From NCBI RefSeq assembly GCF_001625215.2, contig NC_030385.2:11339135-11403134 (forward strand): DNA of 64,000 nucleotides, written 5' to 3'. Below are positions 43,156-54,000 of the stretch, piece by piece (positions within the stretch are counted from its first letter, which is position 1; each line of letters starts with the position of its first letter). The DNA is from Daucus carota subsp. sativus (taxonomy: Eukaryota > Streptophyta > Magnoliopsida > Apiales > Apiaceae). The position numbers and the translations under genes were made by a program. The notes under the pieces were generated by a model that did no database searches, was not told the origin of the DNA, and worked only from the letters and a program-made list of their open reading frames with translations.

Positions 43156-45797
43156 TCTTCTCATATATATAAAAAAAAGATGTTATTCATGAGGCTCGAA
43201 CTCGGAACCTCTCCAATACAAATACATCACTCAAATCACTTGAGCTACACAAACAATTAGTTTATTATTCAAAAGCATTAATCACATACTTTAAAACTTT
43301 TGTATTTATATTCGTTTCAATATCTTATTTATTTGAGATGAGTTATTATTTCAGTTAAGTCTCATATATTGTTTACATGATAGATTAATATCTATAAATT
43401 AATTATTTACATAAATAAATTTAAAATTAAAAAAAATATGAATAATCGGGTTCGTGCCATGATTCAGATTTCAAAAAATAGATATAATTCGTATTCGAAT
43501 TCAAATCTAACTTAATAGTTTAAACGAGCACCGATACAATATTATAGAACTTTTAAGTCATGAATGTGAGAAATAAGCACAAAAACTGAGGTTTAAGCGA
43601 GCATCTTTGAAAGGAAAAATTGATGGGCTTTCAACATGGGCTATGTCATATTAATTTCTTTTATTATAAAAGGCAATTTATAAAGAGATTACAATATTTT
43701 GGAGAACACGAAATAAGGTGACTGAAAGAATATTCCTATATAGAATTTTTTTTTATTTTAAACTTATGAATTCAGAATTTGATGTGTAACTAAATCTTTT
43801 TTTAAAAAAATTATAGATATAAGAATAGTGACAATACATCAAATTTGGTGTCGGAAAATATATCTAAATGATATAATTTTGATGATATATGTATTTGAAA
43901 TACTATAACTTGTGATATGAAGATGAATTTAAGGAAATTTTATATTGTTAATCAAAAGTCAACCACATAATAATAAAACGCGTTTACGAGAACTACTAAA
44001 AAGATACGAGTTATAAATTTTACTTTGTTAAATAAAATAACATAGAGAAATAAGTTATATATATTAAAGTCTTAAAACTATAATTTCTAATATGCCATCA
44101 TCCAATATATAACATATCAGTTAAATAAAATGATTCAAACTACAGTTAAATTAATCATTTACAAATTAAACTAATAAAATATAATTAATTCTGAACCGGA
44201 TAATCTGACGCGATACGGTGAAATTAATATCTGATTAAACGGGACTAGAACAATAATAGTTTTTTCATGATTCAAAATATCGAATATATAACTTGATCTT
44301 TAACAGTTGAATATGATATGCCACATTGATCACTCCTAATAAATACGAGTATCAAAATATTAAAAATGTGAGTTTGCACAAAGCTAAAAAAGTAACTACA
44401 CGACTAATTGAACTAAATATTTTATGGTTTTATGAATTTCATGATGCCTAACTCATATCTACTCTCTTTTTGCTATTTGAAATTCCATAAAATCATTTGT
44501 TTGAGATCTGTTTTATAACGATTACATGAAAAATCATTAAAAGTCTTAATAGACAAGCTCAAAAAACTAATTATAGAAAATTAAAATTTTATAACGAGAT
44601 AATGTTATAACATACTATATCAAAGTAATATTCATCCAATATTTTTAAATTAACAATAAAAATATAATACATTGAAGTACTATATAATTGATATGAAAAA
44701 TAAAAGGATAAGACACATCAAAGGTGTCAGAAATTTTTGGGGTGCAATTATACGGTTAGTAATTCAATTGATGCTTTTATAATAAAACAAGGTACGTGTC
44801 TTTTTTACGTACAACATATGTTTCAATTTTTATTTATACAAAATGTGTGCAACATATGCTAAAAAGAATGTGTTGATGATCTGCTCCATCATGTATCACT
44901 TTAACAATTATGCAAACGTACGCTCAAAAAAAAGAAATAAATGTAGGGCAACGCAGACCACACATCTTCATTTAATCATGATTTAGGATATCGTAATTCA
45001 CATATCAAAAATAGGTTTTCATCAAAATCATGGTATATTAGTTGAAATAATTTAATAATTTCAACAATAAATTACAGATACTTTTAATGAGGTATAATAT
45101 ATTTAAAATTTAAAATTTCAGTATTAATTTCGAATATAATTTTGAACATAGATAATATGATAATGGTCTCTATATCCTAACAAATTTGAATATAGAAATA
45201 TCAGTTCAAATGTAGTTTTTGATCTATAATTTTTTTTTAAAAATATACTCCCTTCGTCTGATTTTAAGTGACCTTATTTGACTTTCACGGAGATTAAGAA
45301 AAAAGTAGTAAAAAAGAGTAAATTTAGTTGGAAAGTGGGTAAAGTGGTGGAATATATCAAAATTTAATAATAGATTTGAGATAGTGGTGGTAAGTAGTGA
45401 GTGTAATAGTGTTTATTTAATATAAAAGAGTATAAAATAGAGAAGTAGTGTGTGTAATAGTGATAAGTAGTGTTTAAAAATAATAAGTATAGTAAGTTCA
45501 TTATTTTAGAGATGTCTCAAAAAGGAATAAGGGTCATATAAAATGGGATGGAGGGAATAGTACTTATTATTACTATTAATGCTATTAGGTTGCATATATC
45601 ACATTTTTCATGTTTACATATTTTGTCAAAAAGTAAAACGTAATAGTTACGCTCGAAGCAATATGATGACACACGGATATTAGTTAAAACATAATACAAA
45701 CTCAAGGTCCGTACAAAAACAATATAATGATATATGAATATTATTTAAAATACAGCAAAAACTAGAGCCCCGTGCCTCGCACGGGCTTTTATGCTAG
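43156..45797 (+). mobile_element. Helitron-type element (3' end clear, 5' end tentative)
   Basis: The 3' end shows CCCGTGC-CTC-GCACGGG, then CTTTTATG and CTAG at 45794-45797, followed by T, almost the same hairpin as the elements at 40972 and 57423. A candidate 5' end is A|TCTTCTCATATATATAAAAA at 43155/43156. Next to it (43190-43260), the minus strand has tRNA-like box A (TAGCTCAAGTGATTTGAG) and box B (AGTTCGAGCC) resemblances, possibly a SINE head. A Stowaway MITE lies near the 3' end. No Rep/helicase gene is visible. Confidence 0.5.
45248..45560. mobile_element. Stowaway-like MITE, 313 bp
   Basis: TIRs CTCCCTTCGTCTGATTTTAA and TATAAAATGGGATGGAGGGA with TA flanks at both sides, the Tc1/mariner-type signature. 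It lies inside the Helitron-type element. Confidence 0.75.
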
Positions 45798-46259
45798 TTT
45801 GTATAAGAGACCTTTATGGATACATACCTTACTTGATTCGGCCTTGTATATGTTTTGTTTTGATTCAATGCCCTTATTATCGTGCAATTCTTTTTGGTAT
45901 TGGTTCATTTTATTTTCAATCTCGATTTAAAACTCTGTGTTGCCAAGACACAATTCTTTCAGTTATTTTAAATTTAGTTTTGTTTTAAAGTTATATTCGT
46001 ACTGGGCATTTGGCTCACTCGTATTATTTTCTTTTTCCGCAGGTAATCAGGGTTAAGCGGGGCTTGAGATGAGTGCTACCCAAATTAGTTTGTTAGATTA
46101 TTTAATAAATTCCAGGACTTGGTTTAGTTGATTTTAAACTTTTACTAGTGTCATTTGGAGATTTCCGAATTACTTTTGGCGTTGAGATTATTATTTTCTC
46201 TCTCAGTTTTAATATAATATTATTCATGCTTGATTTCGGTAATTCATTGTCAAATAATG

Positions 46260-46490
46260 GCTTGAAAAATTGGGCTGTTAGAGGCCGCTTGACTTTTTGG
46301 CACACACATCTAAGTCTTTTGACCACTTACTTAAAATTGTTATTTTTAAAATTTTCTTTTTCCGAATTATAATATTACTCATATATTTTTATTTGAAAAA
46401 AGAAAATTTTAAAAATAATGATTTTAATACTGTCAAAGAACCTCAAAATGTGTGCCAAAATGTCAAACGACTTATATTTCAAAACAAAGG
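46260..46490. mobile_element. Small foldback MITE
   Basis: TTGACTTTTTGGCACACA (about 46289) pairs with TGTGTGCCAAAATGTCAA (about 46448), and inner blocks AATTGTTATTTTTAAAATTT and AAATTTTAAAAATAATGATT also pair around a short loop. The ends and target duplication are not resolved. Confidence 0.5.
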
Positions 46491-46653
46491 GAATATTCTT
46501 TAACATATTATGTGATTAATAAAATAGAATTGGCATTTATTTGCGTCCGTTCCGTGCCGGATCGGGGATGAAATGACGAGAGTTCGGTTTCCGACAAAAT
46601 TTGATAGGAGTTAATACACCAGGAATAAATGAAATTTGATGCACTAACTAATA

Positions 46654-46929
46654 CTCCCTCCGTCCCACTAGATTGTATATAATTTTTTTTTAAGACGTCC
46701 CATCAATTGTATGCATACCAAAAATAGTAAATTTTTATAATATAAAAACTCAACTACACCCACTACCATCCTCCACCACACCCCTTTATACATTAAATAT
46801 TAGTAGGTCCCACCGTTTTACTCACACTACACTCATTTCACACCTTGAATATTAATGGGTCTCACCACTTCACCACTTTTTCTTAACCTCCGTGCCTCAT
46901 ATGTATACTAATCAATGGGACGGAGGGAG
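46654..46929. mobile_element. Stowaway-like MITE, 276 bp
   Basis: The left end CTCCCTCCGTCCCACTAGAT and right end ATCAATGGGACGGAGGGAG are inverted repeats with TA on both sides. This is a textbook Stowaway end. Confidence 0.85.
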
Positions 46930-47139
46930 TAATTATACTAGATCTACTATGTTGATGATAATATATTAATTATATACAAGGATATAGAACATATATACGC
47001 CCGTAAAAATAGCATCTCAGTAGCTTAGCTTTCTTCAAAAGAAATAAATAAATAAATCTGAAAAATAATTTTAATGAACATATTTATATGTGTTTTAAAT
47101 AGAATAAAATGAATTAGTTATGAATATTATATATTAAGT

Positions 47140-47825
47140 TATATGGAGACCATACTAAGTTGGAGTATTGGAGTCCTCCATCTGGTCCTTCATTTTAATG
47201 AAATCTAACGGATATAATTTTTTTAATTTTTTTATTTGAAAACCTGTATATATTGTTATCGTATACGTGTACTATCTTTTAAACGTGTAAAAAACTTGTA
47301 ACTGTTTGTTATGATTAAGCGTCTGTTTGAAGAATCTTTAATTTGTTCCCTGTTCTTCTCTTTGTAATTGATTACAAAATTGTTACTCGCTGATTTTCTG
47401 TCAAGATTAGACTTAACTGGTTGTTCTACAAATAAGTTATTCACAAAGAACAGTCCTGTAAATTGTTTTATATTCCGCACTTTGGTTGAAAGTGTTCTGT
47501 TCCGCACTATAGTTGAAAGTGTTCTACAAATGTTTACTCATCCATATGTTTTTCAATTCGTGGTAGTTTATGAAATTCAACATTGTGCCACTTGTGTCAC
47601 TGGTTCTGCACATCGATCTCACCAAAAGCAAAGAGGAAGAGAGATCTTGTTCTTCAGTATAATACACTCCTGTATGATACGTATACGAAAAGTCAATGGC
47701 AGTTTTTAAAATTATGAAAACAATTCCACGTGTCTCTCAATCTGCCGTTAATTCTCTTATGATTCAATGGTGTAGGATTGGGTCTCCAAAGACTTCAATA
47801 TATCTGTACTCCAAGGAGCCCAACT
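47140..47825. mobile_element. Possible TIR element related to that at 29551
   Basis: GGAGTATTGGAGTCCTCCAT on the left and, on the minus strand at the right, CTCCTTGGAGTACAGA...CTTTGGAGACCC are loosely similar. The phrase CTCCATCTGGTCC also echoes CTCCATCTAGACC in the 29551 element. Ends and duplication are not resolved. Confidence 0.3.
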
Positions 47826-48325
47826 CTATAAAACTATAATATTTATAAACTAACCACCCATAAAAATATCCATAAACCAATCCAAATATTTGTTCACTAA
47901 CACATTATAAAAATCCATAAACCAATCCAAATACCTGTTCACTAATTTTAATTATTTGATATTTTGATCATCAAAAGATTGATAAATGGATAAGTGAAAA
48001 TTAGCTGTAAAATAAAAAATCCGGACGATCTCGGATGATTAACCAAAATTTGTAATATTAAAATTTTAATAAATTTAATATAAATATAAATTTTTGTGGA
48101 TAATGATATCATTATTTTATAAACATGAATAAATTTTCCTCAAAAAAATAAAAAGTAAACATGAATAAATTTAAATATAATGTATTTAAGTTAATATATT
48201 AATTATGCATTGAACATATCATGGAATGTGTGTGTATGTGTGTGTGTGTGTATATATATTAATTTATTGATCTATCATAAATAATACACAAATCCATGTC
48301 CCGGCATGCGTACGGAAATTTGGTA

Positions 48326-50884
48326 CTGTTTGGGGTTGCTATTGCTGACAGCAACATCAGCGTTTTGTTGAAAAACAGGTGAAAAACTTTATTTTTAAAT
48401 CTAAAAGCAGTTGTGCAATGCACTTAACAAAGTTGTAGTACAATGTGCCGATTCTTTGCTTCTCTTTTAATTTATTCTCTGCAGCGTTAGTCAACTTGGT
48501 GCATGTATTCAAACAAACCACACTTTTTTGTGATTGTAAGCCAGATTTCTCTTCTCACTCTTAAACAATCTTCTCGCTCTCCAACAAAACGCGAAATTTA
48601 GTTTTGATTTGAGATTCAATTCATCAGAATTCGGGGAGTACAGTGACTAGATGATGTTTCTATATGATTATTAATGTTATAACATGTTTTTCTTTAACCT
48701 TTTATTATTTGATGAATGTTTGTTGTGTGTATTTACGCCACAATTGAGGTATGTTATCTTAAACTTTTGAAGATTTACCAATTATATTGATTTTGCTGGG
48801 CTATGTGTTTACAAGTGTTAGATGTAGACGTGAATATTGATATTATTAAACTCATGTATCTGCTGCTACTTGTTATGTTTTTCAATCATTCTGTTATGAG
48901 ATGTTCAAGACGAGCATTGTAGTTGTTTTGATTATTGTTATAGTCAAATTTGGAGTCTATATTGTATTGTTTCTTGGTTAAAATTTTAAGTTTCTTGTGT
49001 ACTGTTTACACCTTAAGATCATTGTTTGATTTGATTAATTTATGATTGGTTTTGTAATCACTTGTTTGTTTCTTTTTTTTTTTTATATCAAATTTGTCCA
49101 AATAAAATGAATGAAATTTTTTTAGTCAAATGTTGATTCAATGGGATAGCTCATGCGTGTTTCTTAATTCTAACTTGAATTATTTTTATTCATTTGTAGT
49201 TTTGAGAGTCGACTCAAGTTCTAACCCCCACTTCTCCGCTCTTCATCCTTCATCCCCTCTGATTAATCATCTTCGTTCTTCCATCTTCTCTCGTATTTCT
49301 TAGTTTTATCAATAAAACCAAGATCTAATCCTTTTGGGTGAGTTCTTGTTGAGTACCTTGTCATCAAGGTCGTGCCCATCTTTTTGGGATGTTTGTGTCT
49401 GTTTTGACGTTTCTGTGTGTTTTGTTATGGGTCTCGGTAATGTTTCTAAGAATGAGTTACATGATATTTTGGGTAATCCGTGAGGCTTGTATCAGATATG
49501 GCACGGTGGTGAATATCGTAAGAGCTCACCTTTCACGACATAAAATTGTTCATCTTTTGGGGTCATTTGTTGATCCAATATCGGTTGATGTAACTGATAA
49601 TTCTGAACATTGGGCTACAGATGCTGCTGCTTATGTGAAGGTCAATTGCGATGCTACTATGTTCACAACTGATATAGGTTGGATTGTTCGAGATTTGATT
49701 GTAATACTTTTTAGTATAAAGAATTTAAATATTCTATCCGTTAAACGATCTGAAAACAAAGCGGCTATATGTTTAGCTCGTTTTTTGTTTCTTAATCAGG
49801 TTGTAATTGACAGTTCGAGGGTTTGTCTCGGCTGGGTTTCAGTTATCTATTAAATTTTTTGCTTTTCGTCAAAAAAAAAAAAAAAAAAAGTTTCAAATTT
49901 GAAGTTCTGTTTTGGAGATTAAATCGTCTTTGCAAAATATGAACAATTTATTTATTCAATTTTAATTGCTTCATTTAAATTCACTAATTTTGTTTGACCG
50001 TAATAAATTGATATTATGGTGAGATATTATATGAAGTAGTGATTGAATCCTTTAATTTGAATTGATTGATGTCATAAATATTTATTTAAATGATTTAAAT
50101 GTTAATTGTGTCTTGATTTAGGCGAATTATACCATTCATGGGTGGCCATAAATGATGGCGTATATTTTGACTTGCAAGAAGCAATCAAATATTTTTTAAT
50201 TATTTTAATGTCTAACCAAAGATCCTTCTTTGGTTATACTTTATTTTATTTTTCAACTTCAGAAATATAGACACGTACTTCTAAAAATACTTTATTATTG
50301 GATATATTATCCTTTATAATTTTTTATTTTTTTATTTATATAATTTTGTATATGAACTTATGTTCTTCTTTTTCCGTGTGTTTTTTACAGGATCCTTGTA
50401 AGATGTTAAAGGGGTATTTTCCTGTCAGACATTAAAATATTATTATCTAAACGTCCGGAGATATCTTTGCATGTCTTTCTGTTAAATGATAATCTTCTTT
50501 GAATGAATGAAATCCCTTATAGCGGCTTATTGCGGCTTATTGTATCTCGAGATACAACTAATCTACGAGTATGTAGACCTTGACAAAAAAAAATAAAAAA
50601 AATCTAAAAGCAGTTTTTCCAAATAGTAGTTAAACTGAAAAGCTGTTTTTATAAAAAAGCAGAGCCTCCCATATTTTTGAAAAAAGCTGTTTTTCAGCTT
50701 TTGCAAGAAGTTGTTACAGAGTTTACTATCAAATCTCGTACAAAAAATTATTTTTTTATATTATGACTCAAAATAAGCTTATATTAAAAATAATTACCAA
50801 ACAGTTATCTATTTTCCACAACAATTTTTCTACCAAACACTTTTTCCGACCACACAATAATTCATGGCAACCCTCCCAAACAGA
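48326..50884. mobile_element. hAT-like MITE split by a retroelement
   Basis: The left end CTGTTTGGGGTTGCTATTG (48326 on) and the right end ATGGCAACCCTCCCAAACAG (to about 50883) are imperfect inverted repeats. Both arms contain AAAAACAG/CTGTTTTT-type palindromic blocks. Without the 2.2 kb insertion the element is about 360 bases. An 8-base target duplication is not obvious. Confidence 0.55.
48413..50599 (+). mobile_element. Non-LTR retroelement insertion (L1-like LINE remnant), 2.19 kb
   Basis: A 16-base direct repeat AAATCTAAAAGCAGTT (48397-48412 and 50600-50615) flanks the block, and its right end is A-rich (about 50584-50600), the signature of target-primed retrotransposition. Inside, 49389-49853 reads as a degraded C-terminal RNase H region of plant L1 ORF2: YVKVNCDATMFTT..GWIVRD, then VKRSENKAAICLARF, with the middle missing. 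It is followed by TTTTGCTTTTCGTC and a run of about 19 A (49870-49888). A second stretch of about 700 bases follows before the outer A-rich tail, so two 3' ends are present. Confidence 0.65.
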
Positions 50885-51081
50885 CTAGTAGTATAACATA
50901 TAAAGTCTTCACACTACTTTTTAGCCGCTGTGCGAAGTTATTAACGTTAAAAAATACCGCATCGCGATTAAAAAACGTTATATATATTAAAAAATTTACT
51001 ATCATACGACATTTTGTAGTTTACTGGGTAGTATTTATTTGTCTGACCGGAAGTGAAGTGGATAAGTCGAGGAGATAAAAG

Positions 51082-54000
51082 ATGAGTTTCTCGGCGCCGG
51101 TAGACTCTTCGACCTCCGATTCCGAGGCGGAAAACGACAGGCCTAAGTCAAGCATTGTTGATACTAAAACATTGGCGTTTAGCAACTTGTCTGCTTCGCC
51201 TCTCGTTTGCATCTTTCGCCCCGCCGCTGATGCCGCCGGTGGTGCTTTTATGGGCTCTATTTTTGGATTAGGTGCCTAAAATCTCTCTCTCTCCCTCCCT
51301 CCCCCCTCCCCCCTTCTCTCTCTCCCTCTCTCTCTCCCTCTCCCTCTCCCCCTCCCTCTCCCTCTCTTTCTCTCCCTCTCTCCCTTCCTCTCCCTGTCTC
51401 AATTGCTGTATTTTTGGATTGGGCGTATATGTGTGTGTTCTCTTCATGCAATGGCTTTCTCTTGGTAAATGTAGCAGTTGGAAGTGGTCAATAAATTATC
51501 AATTTTGCTACTTCAAATTTTGTATTCGAATGTCTGCTTATCATGAAAGGGGACACTAAATTTTCTAATCCTCTTTTATTCTCTGAATGAAGCAGTTTCG
51601 AGCTCATTTTCGATGCCTACTTTAATTATTTAAAATGCAATGCTACAATTGGTTAAAGCAATCAACTTGGGGGATAATTATATGAAATACTACACTACTT
51701 TATCTTTATGAATAGGTAAATTTAATGCATTGCTTTATCTGTTAGACCACATACAATCTGGGATAAGAGCCCACGACTAGATACATGACTTTATTTGCTC
51801 AAACTAAATTAAAGATTAGGAGTAACGGTTATTTTAATTATATAATATTTTATATATTTCTATATAGGGTCCTGTTCCCTGACAACCGCGTGTTAGATAA
51901 GGGTTATCTAACACACTGTCCGGGGGCCGTTAGATTTATATTTCAAGGGCCCAGATCCAATTTGAGATTTTAATGTATCCTCTATAAATAACCGCGGATA
52001 GGGAAAACTCCCTTCCGCGGAAAATAACCGCGGATAGAGAGTTTTCCCTTCTGCGGAAAATATCCGCGGATACATTAAAAACCCAAGATTGGATCTGAGC
52101 CCTTGAAAACCCAAGATTGGATCTGAGCCCTTGAAATATAAATCTAACGGCCCCCGTACAGTGTGTTAGATAACCCTTATCTAACACGCGGTTGCTAAGG
52201 AACATGACCCTTCTATATATAGGACTTAAAGATGTTTTTAGCTTAGAACATATTTTAGAAATAATTAGGCCTTAAATATTTGGTTAAATTAGAATAGGGT
52301 TTTTATATCATACTGGCTACTTATTAAGTCAAAATATCTCACTTGACCCACCCATCTCATTGGGGACTCATTTAGGCCACTGTTAACCAAATATATATCA
52401 TTCTACCCACCTCATTATTCATACCTCTTTACTTAATCATTTATCAAAAATTAACCGTTTAACTTTTTACTACGAAACCACTTCGAGTACTTTCATAATT
52501 CTCTCTGGTATTTATCAAAATTATTTGAGAATTCTCAAAGCAACATAGCTATGTAGTTAATATATATATATATTTATGTGATCACCCTTGCTATGTTGCT
52601 TTATAAATTCGCAAATTATTTTGATAAATACTAGAGACAATTGTGAAAGTACTCGAAGTGGTTTCGTAGTAAAAAAATAAACAGTTAATTTTTAACAAAT
52701 GATTAAGTAAAGATGTATGAATAGTGATGTGGGTAAAATGATATATATTTGATTTACAGTGGCATAAATGAGTCCCCGGTGAGATGGGTGGGTAAAGTGA
52801 GATATTTTGACGTAATGGGTGGTCAGTTTGATATAAAACCCAATTAGAATACATATGTGTTTTATTTGGTAGGTGGTTAAAATAATTAGGCTCATTAATA
52901 TAGTCTCTTAAAAAGTAGGACATAAGGCCTAAGGCCTGTAGCCCCTTATTATTAGTGACCTTTTAAGGCCTAAATACCGACTGACTACACAAACTTTTAA
53001 TATTTCAGTTTCAATAATATATATTATAGTAGATACTGTATGTTTATTACTCACCTTCTTTAGGACTGGACCTACTGCCTCCTCATTTTCTTCACAACCC
53101 TGAAAAATTGCACTCTCGCTTTTTCTACTCTTCCTTCTTACGTGGCTCTTCTTCCACCTTTACTTTAGTTCACAACTGCCTATTTCAGTTACAAGGATTA
53201 GTATCAGAATCACTTGCATCTTATAAATAGTTTACTTTTTACACATGTGTCATATATTTCACTGAACTTTCGATCAGTTTATGTATTGTTACATACTTTA
53301 TTTCATTTTAGAAGTTATCAAAGATACAGAAACCATAAGAAAGTTCCTGCATGCCCTGGCTACTGTCCCAGTTTATCGAACATTTTATGTCGTTCAGCTC
53401 TTACTGTCAGTATTATTTAAATATAAACTGCAAAGCTCATTACCTATCCCTGCTTTTGCTTTTTCTGTTTATTACCATTGGGCAATAAAAATTGACTTTC
53501 AATACTTAACATTCTTGATGTATGTTGTAAAACAAATTATTAAAACCAATGAAAGGTATGGCCGAAATGGTTTCTTTAGCAAGCAGTGGAAATTTGCCAT
53601 TACAATCAATACCAACTTAACCTATTATTAGTTAACAACTGTATAAAGGTTGTAAGGCCTCTTCCATATAGTGGCTAGGAAAATGTTAGCTCATGAAGGA
53701 TTTCTTTTCATTATCAATTGTTAACTGCTAATAGATAAAGCGCTAACGCGCCTTATATTAGACTCTTAGTAAAGCAACCTTTCGCCTGAACAAGCTTAGT
53801 TACTAATTAATAAAGCGGCAACAAGCGCCCTCCCTTCTTGCTTTAGTTTGATTGCAGCTAGCGCAGGGGCGCTCACGTTTTTTGGCTCCGTCCCGGCCCG
53901 GAAGTTAGCTTCTGACAACTAGCTTCTACCGCTACCCCTGTTGCTCTAGGAGTTCCCCTTTGATTTGCCAAAGGAGATGTATCCGTCAAAATGAATTTGA

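Noticed and set aside
43190..43260. A tRNA gene on the minus strand
   Set aside because: Box A- and box B-like words exist but no acceptor stem or anticodon arm pairs; at best a SINE head.
51257..51559. Ser/Pro/Leu-rich and Glu/Gly/Arg-rich frames opposite each other
   Set aside because: Low-complexity CT tract in an intron, no real coding signal.
53281..53631. 116-codon open frame
   Set aside because: Only a short central piece looks protein-like; the rest is AT-rich random sequence, so only an orphan exon-like relic is listed.
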